From contig NZ_RBWS01000001.1 of the NCBI RefSeq assembly GCF_003627955.1, positions 434,001-498,000 on the forward strand: DNA of 64,000 nucleotides, read 5' to 3'. Positions 17,635-26,631 of this stretch are shown piece by piece; the first letter of the stretch is position 1; the number at the start of each line of letters is the position of its first letter. Both the position numbers and the translations under genes were made by a program. Source of the DNA: Sphingobacterium puteale (GTDB taxonomy: Bacteria; Bacteroidota; Bacteroidia; Sphingobacteriales; Sphingobacteriaceae). The notes under the pieces are model-generated. The model saw only the letters and a program-made list of their open reading frames with translations. It had not been told where the DNA came from and ran no database searches.

Positions 17635-17659
17635 AAAAATGCCCTTTTGGGGCGTTTTT
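17635..17659 (+). terminator. Terminator after the EEP gene
   Basis: AAAAATGCCC - TTTT - GGGGCGTTTTT, a compact GC stem with A and T tracts. Confidence 0.8.
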
Positions 17660-17815
17660 ACTTTTAGCCCCTTCCCTTTCGATAATAGGCGCCGCGACAA
17701 TGTAGGACCTTCGTTGCAGAGTGGGATTGTGGCGCATTTACTACGGATACGGACAATCTCATGGAAATAATAGCCGACAATTTAAACTTTTACAAAAATT
17801 AACGGTCGATATCCT

Positions 17816-17823
17816 TAATTTTG
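17816..17823 (+). promoter_or_regulatory. -7 box TAATTTTG upstream of the DUF4197 gene
   Basis: TAnnTTTG match about 16 nt before ATG 17839, favouring that start over 17821. Confidence 0.5.
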
Positions 17824-17838
17824 ACAGTAAAACATATC

Positions 17839-18666
17839 ATGATGAAATTCCCATTACTATATTGCACCCTATTTGTTTCGGGGCTTTTGTACTCCAACAA
17901 CAGCGAAGCACAGATCTTTAAAAAGATTAATGAGGCTTTGAACAAGGCAAGCCAAGGTCAAACCGATAGCACAAAAACAACGAATACTTCAACTACCGGG
18001 TCTTCGACTTCAAGTTCAAATAAATCGAACCCTTTAGCTTCATTATCAAATAAAGATGCTTCATTGGGTATCAAACAGGCTTTAAGCAACGGTCTTAATC
18101 TGAGTATTGAATCGCTGGCAAAAAAAGATGGCTTCTTAGGTGATGCAGCAGTAAAGATTTTGATGCCTGCAGAGGCTCAAAAAGTAGAAAAAACACTTCG
18201 TGCAGTCGGTATGGGCAAGCTTTGTGATCAATTTATTCAAAGCATGAACAGAGCCGCTGAGGGTGCAGTAAAAGAAGCCGCTCCAGTATTCGTAAATGCA
18301 CTGTCTAAAATGACCATCACTGATGCGACCAATATTCTATTGGGTAGTAAGCAAGATGCCGCAACAACATTTTTCAAAACAAATACATCTACCGAATTAA
18401 CGAACAAGTTTAGTCCGGTTATTCAATCGGCAATGGGCGTGAACAATGTTGACCAATATTGGACACAGCTGACCAGCGCCTATAATAACTTGCCATTAGG
18501 CAATAAGGTGGAAACAAATCTGACTGCTTATGTTACACAAAAGGCCATAGATGGTCTGTTTATCAAAGTAGCGGATCAGGAATCGAAAATCAGAAACAAT
18601 ATCGGCGGAAGCAGAAATACAAATATCCTGCAGAAAGTATTTGGCTACGCCGACGACAAAAAATAA
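17839..18666 (+). CDS. DUF4197 secreted protein
   Basis: 275 residues from ATG 17839 (ATGATG; the second is at 17842). Signal peptide MMKFPLLYCTLFVSGLLYSNNSEAQ, a Ser/Thr/Asn-rich spacer (about 45-70), then an all-helical DUF4197 domain with ASLGIKQALSNGLNLSIESL, MRAAEGA-like helices and TNKFSPVIQSAMG. Function unknown; members are widespread in Proteobacteria and Bacteroidota and predicted periplasmic. Monocistronic between two strong terminators. Confidence 0.88.
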   Translation: MMKFPLLYCTLFVSGLLYSNNSEAQIFKKINEALNKASQGQTDSTKTTNTSTTGSSTSSSNKSNPLASLSNKDASLGIKQALSNGLNLSIESLAKKDGFLGDAAVKILMPAEAQKVEKTLRAVGMGKLCDQFIQSMNRAAEGAVKEAAPVFVNALSKMTITDATNILLGSKQDAATTFFKTNTSTELTNKFSPVIQSAMGVNNVDQYWTQLTSAYNNLPLGNKVETNLTAYVTQKAIDGLFIKVADQESKIRNNIGGSRNTNILQKVFGYADDKK

Positions 18667-18728
18667 GCTAAATCCATGGTTAGTGCCAAAAAGAGATCAA
18701 AGAGGGTAGCGAAATATGACCTCATAGT

Positions 18729-18770
18729 AAACAAGACTTGTCAGTTTATTGACAAGTCTTGTTTGTTTTT
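18729..18770 (+). terminator. Strong terminator after the DUF4197 gene
   Basis: Perfect 15-bp stem (18729-18743 with 18750-18764), 6-nt loop, then GTTTTT. Its T tract overlaps the -33 TTTG of the pepT promoter. Confidence 0.9.
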
Positions 18771-18800
18771 GGCCGAAGCCCGTTAGAATTTGTAAATTTG
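18768..18800 (+). promoter_or_regulatory. pepT promoter (-33 TTTG, -7 TAAATTTG)
   Basis: -33 TTTG at 18768-18771 and -7 TAAATTTG at 18793-18800, spacer 21 nt, matching the Bacteroidota consensus. Leader about 23 nt to ATG 18830. Confidence 0.65.
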
Positions 18801-18829
18801 GTCACCCTTATCATATTAGGGCGATAAAA

Positions 18830-20092
18830 ATGAGCACATTTGAGATTAATAACATAAGTGACTTTTCAGTTTCGGAGAGATTTCAACGCTACGTACAGAT
18901 TGACACACAATCTGATGTAAATTCACCGACATGTCCGTCTACCGAAAAACAGAAAAATCTGGGCAAATTATTGGTAGAAGAACTCTTATCATTGGGTATT
19001 TCGGATGCTGCTATGGATGAAAATGGTTACATCTATGCAACCATCCCTTCCAATACGTCCAAGAAAGTTCCAGTTATCTGTTTCTGTTCTCATATGGACA
19101 CCTCTCCGGATTCTTCGGGCAAAGATGTCAAACCTTTGGTACACTACAATTACCAAGGCCAAGATCTGGTACTTCCTGATGATACAAGCATTGTGATCAA
19201 ATATGCAGAACATCCCGACTTGGCCAATCAAATCGGAAACGATGTCATTACGGCGAGCGGAACAACATTATTGGGGGCAGACGATAAGGCTGGAATTGCC
19301 GAAATAATGGATGCAGCCCGTCTATTGATGAAACATCCAGAGATCAAACATGGAGATATCAAGATCTTGTTCACACCAGACGAAGAAATCGGACGTGGGG
19401 TTGATAAGGCAGACTTAAAGCGTCTGGCGGCAGATTTTGCCTACACCATGGACGGTGAAAAAGCCGGTACGATCGAAGATGAGACATTCTCTGCCGATGG
19501 AGCAACCTTAACCATCCATGGCGTCTCGGTGCACCCGGGTTTTGCCAAAGGGAAAATGCAAAGTGCGATTAAAATCGCAAGCGCCATCATCGATGCATTA
19601 CCGAAAGACAGACTTTCTCCGGAAAGCACCAATAAGAAGGATGGTTTTGTACATCCTGTGCATATCAGTGGATCGGTTGAAAAAGCGGAAATCCAATTTA
19701 TCATCCGAGATCATGCAACAGCTAATCTGAAAAAACATGAAGATGAACTGGAAGCTATTGCAAAATCTATTGTCGAGTGTTATCCAAATTGCACCTATAC
19801 ATTCACTGTAAAAGAGCAATACCGCAACATGAAAGAGGTCCTGGATCAACATCCCGAAATTATGGAGATCGGTATGGAAGCGATTACAAGAGCGGGGATG
19901 GTCGCAGAAAGACGAAGCATCCGTGGTGGTACGGACGGGTCACGGCTTTCGTTTATGGGCCTTCCGTGTCCCAATATCTTTGCGGGTGGACATGCATTTC
20001 ATGGAAAGCAAGAATGGGTATCAGCACAAGATATGGAAAAAGCCGTCAAAACAATTTTGCATGTTGTATCTTTATGGGAAGAAAAAGCATAA
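18830..20092 (+). CDS. pepT: Peptidase T (tripeptide aminopeptidase)
   Basis: 420-residue M20 zinc metallopeptidase that removes N-terminal residues from tripeptides in the cytoplasm. Metal and catalytic motifs: CSHMDTSPDSSG, LLGADDKAGIAE, FTPDEEIGRG, a dimerisation-domain HPGFAKGKM, and GGTDGSRLSFMGLPCPNIFAGG. Start ATG 18830 (MSTFEINNISDF) is chosen because the promoter -7 box sits just upstream and the extension from 18749 overlaps it. A nitroreductase gene follows at 27 nt. Confidence 0.95.
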   Translation: MSTFEINNISDFSVSERFQRYVQIDTQSDVNSPTCPSTEKQKNLGKLLVEELLSLGISDAAMDENGYIYATIPSNTSKKVPVICFCSHMDTSPDSSGKDVKPLVHYNYQGQDLVLPDDTSIVIKYAEHPDLANQIGNDVITASGTTLLGADDKAGIAEIMDAARLLMKHPEIKHGDIKILFTPDEEIGRGVDKADLKRLAADFAYTMDGEKAGTIEDETFSADGATLTIHGVSVHPGFAKGKMQSAIKIASAIIDALPKDRLSPESTNKKDGFVHPVHISGSVEKAEIQFIIRDHATANLKKHEDELEAIAKSIVECYPNCTYTFTVKEQYRNMKEVLDQHPEIMEIGMEAITRAGMVAERRSIRGGTDGSRLSFMGLPCPNIFAGGHAFHGKQEWVSAQDMEKAVKTILHVVSLWEEKA

Positions 20093-20119
20093 GTACATTC
20101 TAAAATCAACATATTTTTA

Positions 20120-20683
20120 ATGAAAAACGACGTTTTAAAAGCAATACACTACAGAAGATCGGTATTTCAAGCTTCATTTACACAAGAAGAAGTAAGCAAA
20201 GAGGATATCCTTAGCATTTTAGAAGCAGCTAATGCTGCGCCAACACATAAACGGACACAGCCTTGGCGTTTTGTGATCTTCCGTAAAGAAGGACTTCAAC
20301 GTTTGGGTACTGAATTATCGCGCATCTATAAATCGGTTACACCAGCGGAGAAATATACGGAAGCGACGGAGATCACCATGGGCAAAAAAGCAACACAATC
20401 AAATGTTGCCATTGCACTTATCGTCAATTACACAGGCGAAGTCCCTGAATGGGAGGAATTGGCTTGTACTGCTGCCGCTGTAGAAAATATGTGGCTCGCT
20501 GCACATTCGTTGAATATCGGTGGCTATTGGGCAACACCGGGCTTAATCAATCATTTGGGCGGTTTCCTTAATCTGGAAGAGAACCAAAAATGTATCGGCC
20601 TGTTTTATTTAGGACATCATCAATCAGATGCACGCGAACCTGTACGTACGCCTATCGAAGAAAAAATTCGTTGGGAAGAATAA
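20120..20683 (+). CDS. Nitroreductase family protein
   Basis: 187-residue FMN-dependent NAD(P)H oxidoreductase of the YdjA/nitroreductase group. Visible: HYRRSVFQASFT near the N terminus (FMN-phosphate Arg), EAANAAPTHKRTQPWRFV and the C-terminal GYWATPGLI and IGLFYLGHH segments. Reduces nitro compounds, quinones or related flavin substrates; physiological substrate unknown. Likely cotranscribed with pepT. Ends before a hairpin at 20711-20735. Confidence 0.92.
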   Translation: MKNDVLKAIHYRRSVFQASFTQEEVSKEDILSILEAANAAPTHKRTQPWRFVIFRKEGLQRLGTELSRIYKSVTPAEKYTEATEITMGKKATQSNVAIALIVNYTGEVPEWEELACTAAAVENMWLAAHSLNIGGYWATPGLINHLGGFLNLEENQKCIGLFYLGHHQSDAREPVRTPIEEKIRWEE

Positions 20684-20710
20684 GGCACCGCAACATGCGA
20701 TAAAATTATT

Positions 20711-20735
20711 AAGGGCTCGAATCATTCGGGCCCTT
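20711..20735. terminator. Hairpin between convergent genes
   Basis: AAGGGCTCGAAT - C - ATTCGGGCCCTT, 12 bp with one G-T wobble. The following T tract is weak (ACTAGTTATTTTG), so termination efficiency is uncertain; it may serve both strands. Confidence 0.6.
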
Positions 20736-20875
20736 ACTAGTTATTTTGTTTAATACGGTGAACAAAACACACAATATCGTTCAGTACACTAAACAAATTA
20801 TCATTTTATGGCTCCATTATAAAGAACCTTGCTGTCGCTCAAGTACGAAGCTCCGGCGCATATTCTAATTGTAGA

Positions 20876-22423
20876 TTACAGCGGCAAAGGTTTATTCCCA
20901 TAAGTAATTGCACTATGTATGTTAATATGCACGCCTTCTTTCGGATTAAGCCACTTGGCTGTGAGTTTATGTTTTCTATTGGACAACTGATATTTATAAA
21001 ACATTTCGTAACGTCTCTTAATTTCCTTGGCAGGCAATGTTGCTGTTTCGATCAGCTGATCATCTATGGAAAAGGCAACTTTGGCTTCATAATCATCAGG
21101 GCCGTCTACATTTGCTCGAAACACTAGGCCAATACCTTCAAAATTGTATTCGTATGTATCTTTTAATTGCTGTCCCAATAACGACTCCACCTTGACAGGA
21201 TAATGTCCTTCAAAAGATTTTTCGTAGCGCACAGGTTTGATTTGCTGTTTTTTTATGAGGACATCATCTGTCTGAATCTGTCCACCTTGCTTTTTGATCA
21301 TCGCGAGAGCATGCTGATAGCTTATATCGTAGATGTTGTTTAACGAGATGCTTGTAAAATCGAAATTGCGAGCCAAAACCGGCCTAAGTGGCGACTTCCA
21401 TTTTTCCGGAATCTGATCATAGCCATACAGTGTACCTAGGATGCCTGCAACGGTTGAAGGATTACAGTCTGAATCCTGCCCGCATCGGGTCGCGATATCG
21501 ATGCTCTTAAAAAAATCACCATCACCGTATAGTAGTCCGATCACGACATAAGCGCTATTTATTTTCGCATCAATATTATATGGAGCCAATACACCATCTG
21601 GTGAGCCAACTTCGTTGCTCCATTTTTGCTCACACTCCTGCCAGGTCTTCCGCCAGTCATTCGGATATCGCTTATGCCATTTAATAATATCCGCAATACA
21701 TTTGTGAAAATCACTCTGTGCAGGAACTGCCGTAAGTGCCTGATCAATTATTGTGGGAACATCTGCGGATGTAAAAGCCAAAGTATACATTGTGGAAATA
21801 AATACACCACCATACCAACCATCACCATAATTCATAATATGCCCTACTTTGTCGGCCAATTTTGCCGCTGAAGCGGGCATGCCGGGATACATAAGTCCTA
21901 TAAAATCGGATTCAATCTGAAAGTCTATATCGTCCGCGTGGGGATTGTTGGTCCAATGCCCCGACTTCGGTGGTTTCAATCCTTGTAGAACATTGTAACG
22001 CCCCATCTGGTTTGCCGCCCACAATTGATAACCTTTATTGGCAAAAGCTTCCGCAAAATATGTAGCTGGGGCTTCCACGCCATGTTTATCGATCACTTCA
22101 ACAAAGGTGAGATCCATGTATATATCATCATAAAGTCCCGGAAACTTATCGTAATAGCCCGACACAACCTGATCATTCCACGGAATAGGTACAGTATCTG
22201 GAATCATTCGCCCTAGGTATTGAAATTCTGTGGGGCCACCATAGGTACAGCCGATCACCTGTCCAGCCCAGCCTCCCTTTATTTTATCCCGCAATGCTGT
22301 CTTGGACAGCAATATATCTTTGGATGTTTTAGTTTGTTGTGCCACAGCACTAAATACTGTTCCGGCACAAAAACATAAAATAACATAAAGTTTCAACCAT
22401 TTAGTTTGTCTCATACTGATCAT
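20876..22423 (-). CDS. Secreted ADP-ribosylglycohydrolase-family protein
   Basis: 515 residues; last gene of the glycan-type operon. Signal peptide LYVILCFCAGTVFSAVAQQ. Residues about 38-365 are an ADP-ribosylglycohydrolase (ARH/crystallin J1) domain with LRDKIKGGWAGQVIGCTYGG, NPHADDIDFQIESDF and the metal motif CGQDSDCNPSTVAGILGTLYG. Residues about 390-515 form a beta-rich module (YNFEGIGLVFRANVDGPDDY, ATLPAKEIKRRYEMFYKYQL) that may bind carbohydrate. The ARH fold normally removes ADP-ribose from cytoplasmic targets; export and operon context suggest another N- or O-glycosidic substrate. Start could also be ATG 22414. Confidence 0.85.
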   Translation of the reverse strand: MISMRQTKWLKLYVILCFCAGTVFSAVAQQTKTSKDILLSKTALRDKIKGGWAGQVIGCTYGGPTEFQYLGRMIPDTVPIPWNDQVVSGYYDKFPGLYDDIYMDLTFVEVIDKHGVEAPATYFAEAFANKGYQLWAANQMGRYNVLQGLKPPKSGHWTNNPHADDIDFQIESDFIGLMYPGMPASAAKLADKVGHIMNYGDGWYGGVFISTMYTLAFTSADVPTIIDQALTAVPAQSDFHKCIADIIKWHKRYPNDWRKTWQECEQKWSNEVGSPDGVLAPYNIDAKINSAYVVIGLLYGDGDFFKSIDIATRCGQDSDCNPSTVAGILGTLYGYDQIPEKWKSPLRPVLARNFDFTSISLNNIYDISYQHALAMIKKQGGQIQTDDVLIKKQQIKPVRYEKSFEGHYPVKVESLLGQQLKDTYEYNFEGIGLVFRANVDGPDDYEAKVAFSIDDQLIETATLPAKEIKRRYEMFYKYQLSNRKHKLTAKWLNPKEGVHINIHSAITYGNKPLPL

Positions 22424-22436
22424 GCAAATAATAGAT

Positions 22437-23153
22437 TTATAAACGTTTTATCCGAATATTGCGAAAAAAGACCTCAGATCCATGCCCCAAAAAGCCGATG
22501 TGTCCATTGCTACGTTTCAGCCCCGGATGATCCAATTTATCCATTGTTCCATTTTTGGTTGCTTCCTTTAGGTCTCCATCCACGATCACCTGCCCGTTTA
22601 ATGTTATTTTGATTTTTGAGCCATCAACACGGATCTCCTCCTGATTCCATTCGCCAAGCGGTTTTAATGCTCCCCTTTTTGCAGGAATGATACCATAAAC
22701 AGATCCATGGTACTGATAAGGGGCTAACTCTTTGTATACATCCGCATCATTGTCCAAGACTTGGATCTCCTTGCCAACATAAGCCGCGTCACCTTCCAAG
22801 GGGGCATGAATCCCGATTCCATTATTGGCAGCTGGCGTCAATTTAAATTCAAAACGGTAGATGAAATTATCATACTCCTCTTTCGTATAGAGGTTGGTCC
22901 CGGCTTTTTTTTCAGGATTGGAACGGATAAAACCATCTGCGGTGATATCATAGGCTTCAGATGGAATCCATTGATCAAAATTCCGTCCATCAAAGAGCAT
23001 GGTAAAACCTTCTTTTTTTTCTGATTTACTGAGCGTTGAGATCTGCTTTCCAGTAGCTGTTTTTACGGTTCTACCTTGTTGAGCCACGCATAGATTCTGC
23101 ATTGCAATAAGGATTACAAGAACAGCTAGGGTGGTGTTAAATAACTTCTTCAT
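22437..23153 (-). CDS. DUF1080 (3-keto-disaccharide hydrolase-like) secreted protein
   Basis: 238 residues with signal peptide MKKLFNTTLAVLVILIAMQNLCVAQ. A single DUF1080 concanavalin-like domain: EGFTMLFDGRNFDQWIPS, FIYRFEFKLTPAANNGIGIH, GKEIQVLDND, YHGSVYGIIPA and RSNGHIGFLGHGSEVFFRNIRI. Some members hydrolyse 3-keto-glycosides after an oxidoreductase step; no such oxidoreductase is encoded in this operon. Periplasmic. Located 9 nt after the upstream DUF4855-like gene and 13 nt before the ARH gene. Confidence 0.9.
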   Translation of the reverse strand: MKKLFNTTLAVLVILIAMQNLCVAQQGRTVKTATGKQISTLSKSEKKEGFTMLFDGRNFDQWIPSEAYDITADGFIRSNPEKKAGTNLYTKEEYDNFIYRFEFKLTPAANNGIGIHAPLEGDAAYVGKEIQVLDNDADVYKELAPYQYHGSVYGIIPAKRGALKPLGEWNQEEIRVDGSKIKITLNGQVIVDGDLKEATKNGTMDKLDHPGLKRSNGHIGFLGHGSEVFFRNIRIKRL

Positions 23154-23162
23154 TTTTTGTAT

Positions 23163-24245
23163 CTATTTGGTTTTTCTCGGTTTTACTTTTCTTATTTCAT
23201 CTGCTTTTTTCTGCCTTTCAACAATCAGGTCACCGACTTTCTTGTAAATTGCTCTATTTTTGGGATCGGCACTCGCGGCCAGTTTCATCATCGCATCTCC
23301 ACCTTCATAGTAGGCCATTGCTGCATGTTGGAGGACACCATGTTTCTCAAAAGCGTCTATATAGGCCTGTAGCCTTTTTTCGAAATTAGTTTGTTCTACA
23401 CGGCTATCAAATTCCATTTCCATACCCATACCATGAGCTTTAGCAAAGTCACAGGCTTCATCCAAACGGCTGTCTGGAATATTTTCTTCAAAAAAGTGGT
23501 TAGGCTGCTGATAGGCTGCATCAAAGCCCACTTTTTGCCAATCACCATGACCTTCAGCTTTCCAGTAGGGGATCCAATAGAATTTCAATCCTTTCTGCTT
23601 AATATATGCTGCAATGCGCGGGATAAGATGTTGACCATCTGAATTCTGTTCGGCTACCCAGTAAAATCCAGCGAAATCTAACTGGTCTAATTGTGATTTT
23701 TTCCAATAGGCCAATGCGGTATCGATATACCATTTACAGGCATCAAAACGATCATCTTCATTGGTAAACGAAAGTTTCCTGCCATTAAGCTCTCCCCAAT
23801 CTTGTTGTCCAAAAATAGGTTCTGGAAGGGTCAGTACAACTTTGCGACGTTGCGTAGGACGGATCCCCTGCTTACTGAGATCCTTTAATACTTCATTCAG
23901 TGCTGGTACTGCCTTTTGCTTTTCAAAATTGCGGTCAAGCAACCAAGCCCATTCTTTTTTTCCGGTATGTTCCTTTTCATATCCTATTGAATAGTCTTTC
24001 CCTTTACCGTCTTTGAATTCGATAAAAAGAAAACCGTCAAATAAAAAATCAACTTTTCCCCGCTCTTTTCTATAGACATAATGTGCTATCTGCTCAGGAT
24101 TCCAATCAGGCCGATGTATACCGCCCTGATAAATCAGGGCTAGATCGGTAATATAATTTGTCTTTGAGGAAACGAGAGGCATGAAATCCTGCGCCCGAAG
24201 CGATAAAGACAACATCCCAAATATCCCTAGTAGTACTGATTTCAT
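23163..24245 (-). CDS. DUF4855-like secreted protein, copy A
   Basis: 360 residues with signal peptide MKSVLLGIFGMLSLSLRAQ. Resembles the DUF4855 family. Ordered conserved blocks: DLALIYQGG, YVYR, FLFDGFLFIEF, EWAWLLDRNF, PIFGQQDWG, DRFDACKWYID, AGFYWVAEQN, YWIPYWKAEG, AAYQQPNHFFE, MEMEFDSRV and AYYEGG. The alternation of hydrophobic strands ending in polar or acidic residues looks like a (beta/alpha)8 barrel. Conserved Glu in FYWVAE and EMEFD are candidate catalytic residues (inference). This copy is the most divergent of the three in the operon and has a Lys/Arg-rich C terminus. Probably a glycan-active periplasmic protein. Confidence 0.8.
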   Translation of the reverse strand: MKSVLLGIFGMLSLSLRAQDFMPLVSSKTNYITDLALIYQGGIHRPDWNPEQIAHYVYRKERGKVDFLFDGFLFIEFKDGKGKDYSIGYEKEHTGKKEWAWLLDRNFEKQKAVPALNEVLKDLSKQGIRPTQRRKVVLTLPEPIFGQQDWGELNGRKLSFTNEDDRFDACKWYIDTALAYWKKSQLDQLDFAGFYWVAEQNSDGQHLIPRIAAYIKQKGLKFYWIPYWKAEGHGDWQKVGFDAAYQQPNHFFEENIPDSRLDEACDFAKAHGMGMEMEFDSRVEQTNFEKRLQAYIDAFEKHGVLQHAAMAYYEGGDAMMKLAASADPKNRAIYKKVGDLIVERQKKADEIRKVKPRKTK

Positions 24246-24264
24246 AGTTATTATATTTTAATAC

Positions 24265-25494
24265 TTACTTATAGGCCAAAATTAAACTTCCATTTCGCTT
24301 CGCTTTCATTTTCAACCCTTGTTTACTCTTTTGTATACCAATTCCCTGATCTAGAAATAAGATTCTATATTTTTTATTCAATAGGGAATTGGGTAAAACG
24401 ATTTCCCCTTGGAAAGGGCATTTACAATCGATAAAAATTAATTGTTCTCCCTCCATTTTACCACAATAAGCAAGGTAGTTATGATTATTAGTCAAAGGTC
24501 GAAACCATGTATATAATCCTGACCAGCTAAAAAATTCTCCCTTTTTTATTTCTTTGGAAGCCAAAAGATTGTGGTAAGACTTACCGTAAGCTCTGATAAA
24601 TGCTTTATTGTCCTTACCTAAGAATCGCTTTGGTTCAGGGTATAAAAATGTAGATTGACAAATCCCTGTAACACTATTTAATTCTATTATCCGGTTAAAA
24701 TCCTGGCCAGCCCGTTTGGAAAAAGTAGTGTCTTCCGGAATCCGTTGAAAGTCTGAGAAAGGTCCATTGGGTGTCATCAGATCTGTTTCTCCGACAAACA
24801 TGCTTTGCATTCCGTAATAACGCTCAACTATGCGCTTTTCATTACTTTGATATTTATGAGATAGCTCAACCTGAATACTTCCGCCCAAAATGGTATATAT
24901 AACATCTTCCAAAATAAGGGTATGATCCAAGCTCGTCTGTTCGCCATCGGACTGCGGGCCAGGTCGCAATGGATCATACAATGCATTTTTTACACGAACA
25001 GTAACAACTTGTGCCCACCGTTCATCTCCTGCTTTTAATAATTCGCCATCTGCATAAAAGGCATAGGACAATGTTTTTGCCGTTTTGGACTTTCCAGTCT
25101 CCTGATAACTATGATTTCCTCCGATCCAGCTACCTCCTTGAATAAGTACCGGCCCAATATTGTCTGAGGTAGTCAGATTTAAAATTTGATCAGGCTTGCG
25201 CTCGGGTGTTTTGGATGGTAATGCACTGGAATTATTTGCTAAACCAATCTGAAAAAAAGTCATCAGGTCGTTGAACATACATTTTCTAAATAGGATGGTG
25301 ATGTCTTGGGTTTTATCAAATTTTGCTCCGATATATGCCTGATCTCCGACCACCTTTATATATTGCTTTTCAGTCAGGCCTTGTCGCTCTGGCGCCCCAG
25401 TGACTTCAATATGGGTACTAGTAGCCCGAGTTTTACAGGAAAACAACAAAAACAGAGATACGCAAGCTCCAGCAATAGGCTTCAACAACATCAT
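24265..25494 (-). CDS. Unrecognised lipoprotein of the glycan operon
   Basis: 409 residues, no family recognised. Lipoprotein signal MMLLKPIAGACVSLFLLFSC. The ATG overlaps the stop of the upstream DUF4855-like gene as ATGA, so translation is probably coupled. The mature protein is beta-rich with many aromatic residues: ILFRKCMFNDLMTFFQIGL, QGGSWIGGNHSYQ, YGMQSMFVGETDLM and FSWSGLYTWFRPLTNNHNYL. A concluding domain (about 350-409) resembles small beta-sandwich modules. Position in the operon suggests glycan binding or cleavage at the cell surface; this is inference only. Confidence 0.75.
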   Translation of the reverse strand: MMLLKPIAGACVSLFLLFSCKTRATSTHIEVTGAPERQGLTEKQYIKVVGDQAYIGAKFDKTQDITILFRKCMFNDLMTFFQIGLANNSSALPSKTPERKPDQILNLTTSDNIGPVLIQGGSWIGGNHSYQETGKSKTAKTLSYAFYADGELLKAGDERWAQVVTVRVKNALYDPLRPGPQSDGEQTSLDHTLILEDVIYTILGGSIQVELSHKYQSNEKRIVERYYGMQSMFVGETDLMTPNGPFSDFQRIPEDTTFSKRAGQDFNRIIELNSVTGICQSTFLYPEPKRFLGKDNKAFIRAYGKSYHNLLASKEIKKGEFFSWSGLYTWFRPLTNNHNYLAYCGKMEGEQLIFIDCKCPFQGEIVLPNSLLNKKYRILFLDQGIGIQKSKQGLKMKAKRNGSLILAYK

Positions 25495-26603
25495 TTATTT
25501 TTTTTATTTGTTAGCTTCAACTGTCTTTTTACTATGATATCTCCCAATGCTTTTGTCATTTTTTTTATTTCTGGATCCTGACTGATCGCCATACGATACC
25601 AGGCTCCACCGCCTTCATAATAAGCAACTTCTTTTGTCTCCCAGACACCGCCTTGAGCAAACTTATCAAGATATTCGTAAAAATGTTTACGATATCCCTC
25701 CTCAGAAACACGGTCATCAAATTCCATTTCAAGATCCAATTCATGTTTTTTTGCGAAATCTATGGCGTGCTGTAAAATCCACAATTCAGATTTCAGATCA
25801 AAAAAATAATTCGGTTGCTGATAAGCTTTGGTAAAGCCTATTTCCTTCCATTTATCCGCACCTTCCGCCCAGTTGTAGGGTATCCATATCAGGTCATGTT
25901 GTTTAGTTTTCAGAAAATTGCTAACCTTTTTTATCAGTATATCATCTTTATTAACGACATCTATGGTCTCATGAAGCCAATAGAAACCTGCCAGTTCGAG
26001 ATACTTATATTTCTTCTGTTTCCACCTCGCCTCAATTTGTTCGACATACCATTTTGCAGCATTGAGGCGATCTTCAACTTGCGTCATATCTAATTGTTTT
26101 CCGTTGAGTTTTCCCCAACTTTTATTCCCATATATAGGATTGGAAAGTGCAAAATAGACTCTACGTTTTGCTGGCGGAGGATAGCCCAGTTTAACCAAGC
26201 TATCTATAGTTAATTCTACTGCATCAGGTCCACGCCCCTGTGCAAATGTCTCTGCTAAGAGCCACTCCCATTCGGTTCTCCCCGGAATAGACCTTCCGGG
26301 CACCTCACATCCATAGTCATATTGCTTTCCATCTAAAGTTGTTGTAATTTCCAGAAACAGAAAGCTATCAAAGAGATATTCGGGCTTGCCATGAAGATCC
26401 CTATAAACATAATGTTTCATCTGTGCGGTATTGTATGGGATACGATGATTTCCCCCATGATAGATCAAGGCCACATCTGAGCTTTGTTTTATTGAAGGAA
26501 GGCTTTTCTTTGACTGAGCATGCCCAAGCATAGCGGAACCGACCATAAGCATTGTCAAGAGAAAGGGAATAAAATACTCTCTGTTTATATCGTATCTTTT
26601 CAT
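25491..26603 (-). CDS. DUF4855-like secreted protein, copy B
   Basis: 370 residues with signal peptide ending at about GSAMLGHAQ. Same ordered blocks as copy A but closer to copy C: VALIYHGGNHRIPY, MKHYVYRDLHGKPEYLFDSF, FLEITTTLDG, EWEWLLAETFAQGRGPDA, NPIYGNKSWGKLNG, EDRLNAAKWYV, LAGFYWLHETID, WIPYNWAEG, KAYQQPNYFFDL, LEMEFDDRV and VAYYEGGGAW. No lipobox, so it is predicted soluble in the periplasm. B and C appear to be a tandem duplication. The stop overlaps the next start by 4 nt. Confidence 0.8.
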   Translation of the reverse strand: MKRYDINREYFIPFLLTMLMVGSAMLGHAQSKKSLPSIKQSSDVALIYHGGNHRIPYNTAQMKHYVYRDLHGKPEYLFDSFLFLEITTTLDGKQYDYGCEVPGRSIPGRTEWEWLLAETFAQGRGPDAVELTIDSLVKLGYPPPAKRRVYFALSNPIYGNKSWGKLNGKQLDMTQVEDRLNAAKWYVEQIEARWKQKKYKYLELAGFYWLHETIDVVNKDDILIKKVSNFLKTKQHDLIWIPYNWAEGADKWKEIGFTKAYQQPNYFFDLKSELWILQHAIDFAKKHELDLEMEFDDRVSEEGYRKHFYEYLDKFAQGGVWETKEVAYYEGGGAWYRMAISQDPEIKKMTKALGDIIVKRQLKLTNKKNK

Positions 26604-26631
26604 TTGATCTATTTTTAATAGATGAATTATA

